Assembly: GCA_041751875.1 (NCBI GenBank)
Contig: JBGSIC010000004.1
Span: 186,001 to 250,000 of the forward strand
Length of the DNA stretch: 64,000 nucleotides
Origin: JBGSIC01 sp041751875
Lineage (GTDB): Bacteria; Bdellovibrionota; FAC87; UBA2466; JACKAF01
Reading direction: 5' to 3'
The translations under genes and the position numbers were made by a program. Shown piece by piece: positions 1 through 7,830 of the stretch. Below the pieces are notes generated by a model. The model did not search any database. It worked only from the letters and a program-made list of their open reading frames with translations, and was not told the origin of the DNA. Position 1 is the stretch's first letter, and each line of letters opens with the position of its first letter.

Positions 1-632
1 ATCCCGATAACTATCGCTTCGGCACAGTCGGCACTCCCATCGGAAATGGAGAGGTAAAAATCGCAAGCGATGGCGAGATTTTGCTAAGAGGCTCAATGGT
101 TTCGCCTGGCTACTACAACGATCCAGAAGCCACCAAAGCAGCATTTTTACCCGACGGTTGGTTCTGCTCCGGAGATATCGGCGAAATTGATGACCGTGGT
201 TTTTTGAAAATCACCGATCGCAAGAAAGAGCTGATCATCACAGCAGGCGGAAAGAATATTGCGCCTCAGAAAATCGAGAACTTAGTAAAGCTCTCCCCCT
301 ATATTAGTAATTGCATGGCCTACGGGGACAAGCAAAAGTACATCGTGGCCCTCGTGACCCTTGACCCAGATGCCGCCAAAAAATGGGCGGAAAGTACCGG
401 GAAATCAGCAAACGATCTGGAGGCCTTGGCCCGTTCTCAAGAGCTAAATGATCTTGTGGCCAAGGAGATTGAAAAGGCCAACAAGGAACTTGCGAATTAC
501 GAGAGCGTGAAAAAGTTCCACATTGTGGCAGAGGACTGGTCGCCGGAGAACGGGATGCTCACGCCTTCCCTCAAACTCAAGCGTAAGGTTATCATAAAGA
601 ATTACCAAAGCGCCCTAGACGCCCTGTACTAG
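1..632 (+). CDS. Long-chain acyl-CoA synthetase (AMP-forming), C-terminal part
   Basis: The reading frame is open from the window edge (first full codon at base 3) to a TAG at 630-632, so the 5' end lies outside. The visible part is the end of the adenylation core plus the mobile C-terminal subdomain of an ANL-family ligase, which activates fatty acids to acyl-CoA via an acyl-AMP. Family signatures: GWFCSGDIGEID, the hinge motif DRKKELIITAGGKNIAP, and near the end TPSLKLKRK, which carries the lysine used in adenylation. The pattern fits FadD15/FAA-type long-chain synthetases better than short-chain acetyl-CoA synthetases. Substrate length cannot be read from this part. Confidence 0.9.
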   Translation, partial: PDNYRFGTVGTPIGNGEVKIASDGEILLRGSMVSPGYYNDPEATKAAFLPDGWFCSGDIGEIDDRGFLKITDRKKELIITAGGKNIAPQKIENLVKLSPYISNCMAYGDKQKYIVALVTLDPDAAKKWAESTGKSANDLEALARSQELNDLVAKEIEKANKELANYESVKKFHIVAEDWSPENGMLTPSLKLKRKVIIKNYQSALDALY

Positions 633-766
633 GCTTCGGCCCAGATTAAATTTCCCAAGAAAAATAAGAACCTTCTGGGCCCCCTTGACCCCAAACAAAG
701 CGTTACCAACTTAAACCATGAGAGTTTGATGGGGCGGCTGCTTTCCGGGACTCGTGGTGAGTCTTT

Positions 767-792
767 GAGGGTAGCCCTCCCAACTTTGGAGG
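767..792 (+). promoter_or_regulatory. Candidate RNA thermometer / Shine-Dalgarno hairpin in the hsp20 leader
   Basis: The leader has two mutually exclusive stems. GAGGG (767-771) can pair with CCCTC (775-779). Alternatively CCTCC (776-780) can pair with the Shine-Dalgarno GGAGG (788-792) across a 7-base loop, hiding the ribosome site ten bases upstream of the ATG. Small heat shock genes are often controlled by such thermosensors (ROSE and similar). The pairing is seen in the sequence; thermosensing is inferred. Confidence 0.4.
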
Positions 793-801
793 AAAAACTT
801 T

Positions 802-1296
802 ATGAGCAGACTAGATATTTGGCGTCGTCCCGTGAACCAGTTATTTGCGTTCGATTCCGATTGGGACGCACTTTTTAATGACGGATACACCCGCCGTGAA
901 GAACGCAGTGCGTTTTTGCCGGCGACAGAAGTTCAGGAAACCGAATCCCATTTTGTTTTAAGCTTCGATGTTCCTGGGCTTTCCAAGGACGACATTAAAA
1001 TTGAAGTAGAAGGCGATTTGCTTACCGTGTCAGGGGAAAGAAAGTTTGATGCAGAACGCACCAAAAATTCTGTGCACCACACGGAACGCAGTTACGGTCG
1101 CTTTACCCGGTCGTTCACCTTGCCGAAAGGCACGGACACTTCCAACCTGGAAGCGAACTACAAGGATGGCGTGCTTCACATCGCCGTAGCAAAGTCGGAA
1201 GCTGCGAAACCTAGAAAAGTGGAAATTAAGTCGGAAGACACCGGCTTTTTTCAAAAAATTCTAGGCGCGAAGAAGACAGAAAAATTGGCGAGTTAA
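802..1296 (+). CDS. Small heat shock protein, Hsp20/alpha-crystallin family
   Basis: This is a cytosolic ATP-independent holdase chaperone that binds unfolding proteins. The 164-residue length is normal for the family. The alpha-crystallin domain spans about residues 42-145: it opens with PATEVQETESHFVLSFDVPG and ends in the diagnostic strand NLEANYKDGVLHIAVAK. A polar N-terminal arm (W, R, F rich) and a short C-terminal tail flank it; a clear I-x-I tail motif is not obvious. GGAGG at 788-792 fixes the ATG. The gene stands alone, converging on the PLD-like gene downstream, with a hairpin-rich interval between. Regulation by the SD hairpin upstream is plausible. Confidence 0.95.
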   Translation: MSRLDIWRRPVNQLFAFDSDWDALFNDGYTRREERSAFLPATEVQETESHFVLSFDVPGLSKDDIKIEVEGDLLTVSGERKFDAERTKNSVHHTERSYGRFTRSFTLPKGTDTSNLEANYKDGVLHIAVAKSEAAKPRKVEIKSEDTGFFQKILGAKKTEKLAS

Positions 1297-1298
1297 AA

Positions 1299-1407
1299 TT
1301 AACCCACGCCTTCGGGCTAGTTAAAACTATGGATGATGTGCGTGCGTTTTCAAGAGAGCCTCGCTAAGGGGCATCCCCCTTGAACACGCGCGCACCTTCT
1401 TTTTTAA
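1299..1407. terminator. Two-hairpin convergent terminator region between hsp20 and the PLD-like gene
   Basis: A small hairpin (TTAAC 1299-1303 with GTTAA 1320-1324, core GCC-TTCG-GGC at 1308-1317) follows the hsp20 stop. A long imperfect stem follows: GTGCGTGCGTTTTCAAG at 1338-1354 pairs with 1379-1395 (one G-U, one mismatch), then a T-rich run. It sits between converging genes and could terminate plus-strand transcription. Termination itself is inferred. Confidence 0.6.
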
Positions 1408-1427
1408 TTCATTCCTGACTAAAGCTC

Positions 1428-3182
1428 TTACGATGCGGGATTTTCCAGTTTCGAACAAACCGAAGGGTGCGCTTCAAACAAGACTGAAGATGACATGTTG
1501 CCGGGAACGGAAAACAGGTCCCCTCTAAACGAGATGGCATTTCTCTTTCCCGCCAACGAAACGGACGGCTCTGCCCAAAGAAGCCGAGGTATCCCGCTGG
1601 CAATCGACCGCACCGTCTTTTCAGGGGTCGCACAGACTTGCGAAACGTGCTGAACCGTCTCAACGTACCGTTCATAGAAACGAACCAGAGAGGGATTGGC
1701 CGTCGTTCCAAAAAGCTCGCGCTCGTTGCTAAGCCCAGTTAGGGTGAAGTTCCCCGTACCAAAAAGCAGAGTTTTTCGATCAATGATCAAGGCTTTAGCA
1801 TGAGGAAGCATCGGCATTTGGTCGGGGACCATAACTAAACTTTTTATGAGTGGCGCTAACAACAAGGGAGACGAGGGTTCCAGCCGGCCCACCACAATGC
1901 GTATATTCTGTATTTCTTTGGCCCTAGTTCGAAGTGCCTCAATCACCTTGGGGTGGCTGATCTGGTCCGCAGCGATGGCAATAGATTTCTTTGCACTTCC
2001 AATCATCTTTACCGTTAAAGAAACAAGATCTTGTTCTAAAGGGGTCACAAAGAAACGATCCACTTTTTGAGTGCGCAGCTTAGCTAGAGCTCGACTACTT
2101 CTCGCAAACTGACAACTCTGATTAAAATTTCTTCTAAAGAGATGTGACTCGAGGCTACCTGGATCAAAAGCTACGTCCAGCATGCACTCCAAAAAAGCGT
2201 CATCTTGACAAGCAGAATCAACTTGCTCCAAAAGCGATTTTCCCAGAGCTCCGCTTATCTCCGCCGATTGCCCTGAAAAACCAAGATCCATCAAGAGATC
2301 CGGTCCGTCGTGGTTTCTCAAATTCGCGCTTGAGAAGACAAAGCGTTTTGCGTTGTAAGCCACCGCCCCTTTGATGTGATAGTTGGAAGGTGAGGTTCGG
2401 GACCGAGGAACAGGTAATAAAGTGAACTTATCATTGGCAAGCTTTAGGAGCTCTGAAACGGAATCATCCACCATATTAAGTGCGTCTAGAACAAGAATGA
2501 CTCGCACGTTCTTCTTCTTGGCACTTAGCTCTTTGATACGCCGAACTTCATTTGTCGACGCCGTCATCGAACTTAAGATCACAATATCGTCTTCAACCTG
2601 CTCAATAAGAGAGACTGCTTCATCACCTAATCGAACCAACGGACTCCACCAGCCCTTGAGCTTAGCGGTTCTAGGAAGCGAACTCACCCCCTGTGCAAAA
2701 CCTTTCCCCGATTTGCCAACTTGTGGCACTTGCTGGCAGACCTCTCCTCCTCGCGAAAAGGCCGGCGTGCGTCCGAGCGGAGTGGAACTGAGTTGAAGCA
2801 AATTATACGGAAACACAACTCGGCAATAGGAAAACTTTTGGCAGGCACTGTAAGCTCTATCTGCGCTGAGCCCACTCAGGTGGGCGACTAATCCTGACTT
2901 CAACCGAGGCAAGAGCTCGCGATAATCCACCGAAGGCAAGCGCCCCATTTCCGAGAGAAAACGCTTACAAGCTAGTTCGGGATGAACGTAAGGCCCGGTA
3001 TCAAAAGCCAAGTCAACGAGAGACAACTTCTCCCCATCGGCAGCTTCAATTTGTAAGGGGAAAGAAAGGTTTTCGTTCGAACACGAAAGAGTCGCTCCTA
3101 CTGCTTGAGAAATAGAAATGAAATGGAAGAGAAAGAGAATGAAAAAAAAATGGGGGCGAAACGAATCAGGTTTCCCGATCAT
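1428..3182 (-). CDS. Secreted phospholipase D-like protein with one degenerate HKD motif
   Basis: A 584-residue protein with a hydrophobic N-terminal signal (about residues 10-30, FFFILFLFHFISIS). It has two PLD repeats. The second carries a canonical HxK(x)4D motif, HAKALIIDRKTLLFGTGNFT, around residue 460. The first, around residue 268, reads HIKGAVAYNAKRFVFSSANL, with Tyr where the HKD aspartate should be. PLD-superfamily enzymes use paired HKD motifs to cleave or transfer phosphodiester bonds (phospholipids, DNA, cardiolipin synthesis); one imperfect motif occurs in some active members. Export suggests action in the periplasm or outside the cell. The Cys-rich lipoprotein gene lies 19 bp upstream on the same strand, so they are probably co-transcribed. 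Substrate unknown. Confidence 0.75.
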   Translation of the reverse strand: MIGKPDSFRPHFFFILFLFHFISISQAVGATLSCSNENLSFPLQIEAADGEKLSLVDLAFDTGPYVHPELACKRFLSEMGRLPSVDYRELLPRLKSGLVAHLSGLSADRAYSACQKFSYCRVVFPYNLLQLSSTPLGRTPAFSRGGEVCQQVPQVGKSGKGFAQGVSSLPRTAKLKGWWSPLVRLGDEAVSLIEQVEDDIVILSSMTASTNEVRRIKELSAKKKNVRVILVLDALNMVDDSVSELLKLANDKFTLLPVPRSRTSPSNYHIKGAVAYNAKRFVFSSANLRNHDGPDLLMDLGFSGQSAEISGALGKSLLEQVDSACQDDAFLECMLDVAFDPGSLESHLFRRNFNQSCQFARSSRALAKLRTQKVDRFFVTPLEQDLVSLTVKMIGSAKKSIAIAADQISHPKVIEALRTRAKEIQNIRIVVGRLEPSSPLLLAPLIKSLVMVPDQMPMLPHAKALIIDRKTLLFGTGNFTLTGLSNERELFGTTANPSLVRFYERYVETVQHVSQVCATPEKTVRSIASGIPRLLWAEPSVSLAGKRNAISFRGDLFSVPGNMSSSVLFEAHPSVCSKLENPAS

Positions 3183-3201
3183 ATTTCGCCCCCATGTAGT
3201 A

Positions 3202-3897
3202 CTAAGGCTGATCTAACTTGCCCGCAGCTGCTTTTTCTTCCTGCAGTTGCTGGTTATAGATATCCAAGTCCTCTTGGAGTTCCAAGAGATCCTCTGGCGT
3301 TTCAGAAGGCTTCGAAGAAACTTCCTTGCGAATCGCGGTACGCGAACCGGGGCAGTTTTCTCCCGAAGAGGACTCGCTGCACTTAAACTCGCCCAGTCCG
3401 GGGATGCTTTCCGAGCCGCTCGGTTTGCATTTCTTGGTTTCTGCCTTACAAGGAGCCACACAGGTTTTTGTAAGGGTACAGCCCCCTCCACCCCACGTAC
3501 ACTTTCTGGAGCCCGACATACCGGTACACGTGCATTTGTCTAAGCGGTAAACGTTTTTGGTGGCGTAGATAAACCACGCATCCGTAGGATTACCCTTGCA
3601 ATCACTTCCCTTGCATTTACCCAGCTTCTCTTCGTGGTTGATGCGCGTCCAAGTCGTTGCGCCATCATTTTCACAAGTGCTACCGCTAATAACCGGACGA
3701 ATGGTGGATTCACACGAAGCAATATCCTCATTTTCGTCGCGTTGGCAGCAATACTGGTTGTTGCCAATCTGGGTTTGTTCATATCCTTGAGTGCATCCGT
3801 TAAGCGAAAAGGAATTCTCGCGGTTCTCTTCACTCGCTTTCTTAACGCAACCAAACAAAAGCACTGCGGCGCAGCACGTAATAAGCACATTCTTCAT
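3202..3897 (-). CDS. Cysteine-rich lipoprotein, unknown function
   Basis: A 231-residue protein starting with a short signal and lipobox (ITCCAAVLLFGC, lipidated Cys at about 17), so it is predicted to be envelope-anchored. The mature part has about twenty cysteines, in groups such as YCCQRDENEDIASC and CTCTGMSGSRKC, which suggests a disulfide-stabilised or repeat-like fold. The C-terminal 40 residues are acidic, Gln/Glu-rich and probably helical (DLLELQEDLDIYNQQLQ). I recognise no family. It is the first gene of a probable two-gene unit with the PLD-like protein downstream. Confidence 0.75.
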   Translation of the reverse strand: MKNVLITCCAAVLLFGCVKKASEENRENSFSLNGCTQGYEQTQIGNNQYCCQRDENEDIASCESTIRPVISGSTCENDGATTWTRINHEEKLGKCKGSDCKGNPTDAWFIYATKNVYRLDKCTCTGMSGSRKCTWGGGGCTLTKTCVAPCKAETKKCKPSGSESIPGLGEFKCSESSSGENCPGSRTAIRKEVSSKPSETPEDLLELQEDLDIYNQQLQEEKAAAGKLDQP

Positions 3898-4019
3898 TGC
3901 TGAGGCTCCTAGATTATATGAACTGGGTTAAATTAAAGACCTATTTATGCTACCAGCACGTAACCAAACATCAACCTAATTCCAAGGGCTTAAGCACCCG
4001 ATAGAGAAACTGGAAGAAT

Positions 4020-4092
4020 CCCGAACAAGGGCGATGAGCCCTGTTGCCGGGAAGACTTGCGGGTACTGAACAAAAAGGGGTCCGGTAACCCT
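4020..4092 (+). ncRNA. Hairpin-rich leader upstream of the reverse transcriptase (candidate structured RNA)
   Basis: The interval 3898-4121 holds no gene but two clear stems just before the RT. Stem 1: CCCG-AACA-GGGC at 4020-4032 (A4028 bulged) pairs with GCCC-TGTT-CGGG at 4038-4051 (4046-4047 bulged) around a GATGA loop. Stem 2: GGGGT 4077-4081 pairs with ACCCT 4088-4092 (one G-U). Many defence and retron-type RTs use an adjacent structured RNA as template or scaffold; that this is such an RNA is inference. It could also be a simple mRNA leader. Confidence 0.35.
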
Positions 4093-4121
4093 CATTATTC
4101 CGTTGGTCTGTTTGAAACTTA

Positions 4122-5516
4122 ATGACCCTACTCTGTGATACTCAACATATTCGGGATTCTTCCTCTTTTTTTATGCTAATTCGACGTCAGAACCGCTGGG
4201 ACAGCGCGCTACTTAAATCACAGCGCTACTACCTCTATTTCGAAGCTCTTAAGCTCAGAACGAAGCAACACCCCTACTTCTTGCAATCTTACTCCCGCGA
4301 CGAGCGTTTAACTCTGCGGTGGACGCTTCAACACGAGCATGAAGTCATTCGTGAAATCGTAAAATACCTCCGCGCCTATGGCGGAAACGCTTCTTTAAGC
4401 CCGCTCAAACACAGTTTGATTACACTGGATAAGACGCGCAATATTTACATCGCCGATTGGCCAGAACGAATCCTGATTTCCGTGATGGCGCAGGTCCTTA
4501 CTGAGTATGCGCAGCCGCAGATTTCACCAGCCGTATACTCTTTTCAAAAGGGCAGAAATGCGTCGCAAGCCATACGCAATCTCGCTACTTTCATAAAAGG
4601 GCTCGCGCCTGAGCAGCCATTGTACATTCTGAAACGAGACATCTCTAGCTACGGCGATAGCATTGAGCCGGATAAGATGATGGCTTGTCTCGGAACGCTC
4701 GCCGGGTTCAATGAGAGCCGTATCTTTGCTCCGCTACTCAAAAGCGCCATGAAGATCGAATTTGAGTCGAACTCTTTATCCGAGCAAACCCCCATTCAGG
4801 CGTGCTTAGTTAAAGGCATTCCCTCTGGATCTCCTTTAACCCCCCCCATGGAAAATCTGTTTCTCTCAGAACTGGACTCTCAGCTCACTCGATACCCACA
4901 GACATTCTACGCCCGATACGGGGATGACTTTGTTTTTGCTTGCAGCGAACGAACTCTCGCCGAAAGCGTGGAGAAGGAAATTGATTCCATTGTGCAGGGT
5001 CTGAGTCTCTTTATTAAACCGGAAAAACGGAAAAACCTTCGTCTCGCTTTTTCTTCGCAAGATCACAACACCGAAATGGGTTTTGAACGGGCTCTGAGGA
5101 TCGAGTGGTTAGGCTTGAGCGTAGACCGCGCGGGTACCATCGGATGCAAGTATGACCACCAACAAAGAGCGAAACATTCCCTAATCAAGAATGTGTGCGG
5201 ACTTATCGATACCCTTGAAAGACTCTCGATATCTAATGTGGACAATCGCATAAAAATTCTCAGAAGTGGCCTAAGAGAACTGCTCAGTCGGAAAAACTCC
5301 CATCTAGTGCAAAGCCTTCTCTACAAGCAAGACAACCTTAAAGTACTCAGTCAGATCGATCACCATCTTGCCCATACGATTGTCAGAAGGCTCTGCGCTT
5401 CCTGGCGAACCTCACGCCAACAAGCTTGGAGGATTTATAGAAATCTTCGCGTGCCATCGTTGAGCCACGAACGTAGTCAGCTCTACTCGCGGTCTAAGGA
5501 GCTTTCCTTTAAATGA
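4122..5516 (+). CDS. Free-standing reverse transcriptase (RVT_1 fold), unclassified
   Basis: A 464-residue RNA-directed DNA polymerase-like protein. Motifs in order: early fingers motif TRNIYIADWPERI (about 105-117) followed by YSFQKGRNASQAI, as in group II-type RTs (DR...F..G(R)S..A); motif A KRDISSYGDSI with catalytic Asp173; motif B GIPSGSPLTPPMENLFL (232-248); catalytic YGDD at 266-269. About 195 helical, basic residues follow as a thumb-like region. No HNH endonuclease, Cas1, nitrilase or primase domain is visible, and group II intron RNA ends are not seen, so it is not an ordinary intron maturase. No Shine-Dalgarno precedes the ATG; Met18 (4173) is an alternative start. Its stop overlaps the next gene by four bases. 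All catalytic Asp residues are intact. Whether it belongs to a known unknown-group/DRT class cannot be settled here. Confidence 0.85.
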   Translation: MTLLCDTQHIRDSSSFFMLIRRQNRWDSALLKSQRYYLYFEALKLRTKQHPYFLQSYSRDERLTLRWTLQHEHEVIREIVKYLRAYGGNASLSPLKHSLITLDKTRNIYIADWPERILISVMAQVLTEYAQPQISPAVYSFQKGRNASQAIRNLATFIKGLAPEQPLYILKRDISSYGDSIEPDKMMACLGTLAGFNESRIFAPLLKSAMKIEFESNSLSEQTPIQACLVKGIPSGSPLTPPMENLFLSELDSQLTRYPQTFYARYGDDFVFACSERTLAESVEKEIDSIVQGLSLFIKPEKRKNLRLAFSSQDHNTEMGFERALRIEWLGLSVDRAGTIGCKYDHQQRAKHSLIKNVCGLIDTLERLSISNVDNRIKILRSGLRELLSRKNSHLVQSLLYKQDNLKVLSQIDHHLAHTIVRRLCASWRTSRQQAWRIYRNLRVPSLSHERSQLYSRSKELSFK

Positions 5517-7819
5517 GACGCGACACAATCAATAATCGCCTGTCTAAACTGGCACAAAAGCAAGACCGGCGCACGGGTTGGGTAGACCAAGTCTGGTCGA
5601 ACGATCTTATCGGAGCAATCAAATACACCGCCTTCCGCAGTCGTGGGTATTTGTACCGAAATCTGTCGCATCGAATGATTGACCTAATCGAAACCCTTGG
5701 TCTCGCGTTAATTGTTCATCCTGACCTAGTAAAAGCCATTTATTCCTTTTCCATTTGTTCCATCGCATCTTCCTTTTTTCTCTCGGTGGCCCTGCACTGT
5801 ATTCGCTCAGCTTCTCTATTAAAACAGCGTGTTTCACCGCAGAGTTTCTTGCGCATCATTCATTTCCTGATATTTCTCACGTATGCCTCGACTCTGTTTT
5901 ACTTCTGGAACGCCGAGATGGGATCCTACCTGGTCACCATCTGTATCTCGAAGTATTTCATGTCGCTGGTTACGGCGAAGACCGGTTTAGAGACTGCGGA
6001 GGTCACTTCCACCCAACGAGTCTATTTTCCTCCTTGGCTTAACTTTGCCGGAATTTTCGTCACCACCTTAGCGGTGTGGTTGGGCTTTCAGTTACGTGAG
6101 GCGAGCGGATTCTACATCATTCTAAGTGGATCGTTTGTGATGCAGCTGTTGACCCAATTCATCCCCTTCAACTTGGCAAAACGGGCTCGACAAACCCTGC
6201 GCCTGTTTGGACGCTATGCCCCTGATACATATACGCAGGTACCCAACAGAATGATTTTTGTTGAAAGAGCCACGATCGCGTTCTCTCCCTACATAGCTCC
6301 TTTGCTCTTAACTTTATTTTCGCAGACAAACGCTCTGTGGATTCTCTCATGGATTTGGGGAAGTCGCCTTTTGGCCGATGCAGTGATTTCACGCCCCTTC
6401 CGCTCAATCTATATCGATATTCACCGCGCTTTCGAGAAACAACACTGGGAGCTACTGGAACTCCGTTTGTATTTTGCAACTCGTTTTAGTGCTGTTTTCT
6501 TCGGTATCTTTGCTCTGATAGTTTTTGCTTCTTCGGCGGCTCATCTTTCATTTTCCTACTTCGTTTTTTTCGCGTGGATCTTGCTGATTACAGCCAATCA
6601 GGCGCTCTTAGCTAGATTCGTAGCTTCTGGTTCGGAAACCATTTTTCTGAATCTGATTGGAGTAACCCGTTACGTTCTCGGCCCCCTGCTCTTTCTCCTT
6701 CTCAAAACGAGCACCCCCCCCTTAGCTTTCGCTTTTGCAATATCCGAAGCCCTAACGCTGGTAGCACTTCTTTTGAAGGTACGTAAAGTTTCGCTCACTA
6801 GTTACTGCGAGTATGCTGCGGCAAGAGAAGATGCGAGAGTGGGAAGGGTTCTCTGGACACTAAATGACTTTTTTAACTCATACCGCTTAGTTTCGCCGCT
6901 TCTTCGACGCTTCGGTCTTCCAGAAGGGATTTACCTAGTAACACTAAATAAGCGTCTTGGCGGAGAGGGACAGGTCCAACGTTTCCTGAATGCCTTTCAG
7001 GGAATCTTGCGCAAGACGGATCGACTCGCTCTTCTAGACCACCGTCACCTGGTTGTCTGGGCCCCCCTATCTCGGCATATTGAAGTCATACGGAATCGCG
7101 CGTTGGAACGATTTCCTTTGCTGATCACTGATTTCAGGGAATCAAACGGCCTCGATCTTTTGAAACAAGTAAAACAAGAACTTAACATCGTGAAGCCCTC
7201 CCCCATCGTTTTCCATAATAAGACGGCTCTACTCTCTCTATTAGATACCTCGTTGAATAACTCACTTAAGGAGTGCGGTGATGGTAAGTGGTGGGCGCTA
7301 ACGCCAAGGGGCTGGTTAAGTTTGGAAGGTTATGCCGATCCCGTTCGGACGAAGACTTTTTTCAAGGTGTACGAGAGAGCCGAGCGAGAACTCATTTTGC
7401 AAAGAAACAAAATGCGCAAATCGGATGAACTCGAAGAACACATTGTGCCCTTTTCGCCCTGCGGAAAATTGATCGCGCTGTACACAACCACAAATCTAAA
7501 TCTAGACGTCATTCAAGCGATAAAAGAGGTTAAGGCGGCCTTTCTGGAATGGGAGGGTCTTACCCCCGTCGCCCCAAAAGAACCCGTCAAGCCGGGAGAG
7601 TGGTTTGCTCTTCAGCAACTTTTAGACCATCTGATCGTAACCAAGCGCGCTGATATTCATTACCGAGTGGCACTTGCAGGAACACAACTTGGCCCGAATG
7701 AAATTCGGTGCGCAGTAACCTCCAATGGTCAATCGCACCTTGAACTTGTGGTGCGGTTCGGCCAACCCATCACAGAGCTCCCCCAGAAATCAATGGCTCT
7801 GGAATCGGCTGCGGCTTAA
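5513..7819 (+). CDS. Large polytopic membrane protein coupled to the RT, with GGDEF-like C-terminal domain
   Basis: A 768-residue protein whose ATGA start overlaps the RT stop, so translation is coupled. After about 65 polar basic residues come roughly ten hydrophobic segments between residues 70 and 425 (e.g. SICSIASSFFLSVAL, AGIFVTTLAVWLGF, VFFGIFALIVFASSAAHL, LAFAFAISEALTLVALLL). The layout recalls MOP/flippase-type transporters, but no specific family is certain. The C-terminal 340 residues are soluble. Within them, residues about 471-545 (IYLVTLNKRLGG... LRKTDRLALLDHRHLVVWAP) follow the spacing of a degenerate GGDEF domain without the GGDEF signature; this is inference. It ends 12 bp from the convergent murD stop. 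A membrane effector or transporter working with the RT is plausible but unproven. Confidence 0.75.
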   Translation: MRRDTINNRLSKLAQKQDRRTGWVDQVWSNDLIGAIKYTAFRSRGYLYRNLSHRMIDLIETLGLALIVHPDLVKAIYSFSICSIASSFFLSVALHCIRSASLLKQRVSPQSFLRIIHFLIFLTYASTLFYFWNAEMGSYLVTICISKYFMSLVTAKTGLETAEVTSTQRVYFPPWLNFAGIFVTTLAVWLGFQLREASGFYIILSGSFVMQLLTQFIPFNLAKRARQTLRLFGRYAPDTYTQVPNRMIFVERATIAFSPYIAPLLLTLFSQTNALWILSWIWGSRLLADAVISRPFRSIYIDIHRAFEKQHWELLELRLYFATRFSAVFFGIFALIVFASSAAHLSFSYFVFFAWILLITANQALLARFVASGSETIFLNLIGVTRYVLGPLLFLLLKTSTPPLAFAFAISEALTLVALLLKVRKVSLTSYCEYAAAREDARVGRVLWTLNDFFNSYRLVSPLLRRFGLPEGIYLVTLNKRLGGEGQVQRFLNAFQGILRKTDRLALLDHRHLVVWAPLSRHIEVIRNRALERFPLLITDFRESNGLDLLKQVKQELNIVKPSPIVFHNKTALLSLLDTSLNNSLKECGDGKWWALTPRGWLSLEGYADPVRTKTFFKVYERAERELILQRNKMRKSDELEEHIVPFSPCGKLIALYTTTNLNLDVIQAIKEVKAAFLEWEGLTPVAPKEPVKPGEWFALQQLLDHLIVTKRADIHYRVALAGTQLGPNEIRCAVTSNGQSHLELVVRFGQPITELPQKSMALESAAA

Positions 7820-7830
7820 GGCCAAGCTCT

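Noticed and set aside
4020..4092. Retron msr-msd
   Set aside because: There are hairpins but no clear long inverted a1/a2 repeats flanking them.
4122..5516. Group II intron maturase
   Set aside because: The RT core resembles group II RTs, but there is no HNH domain, no recognisable domain V hairpin with AGC triad near the gene, and the next gene overlaps the RT.
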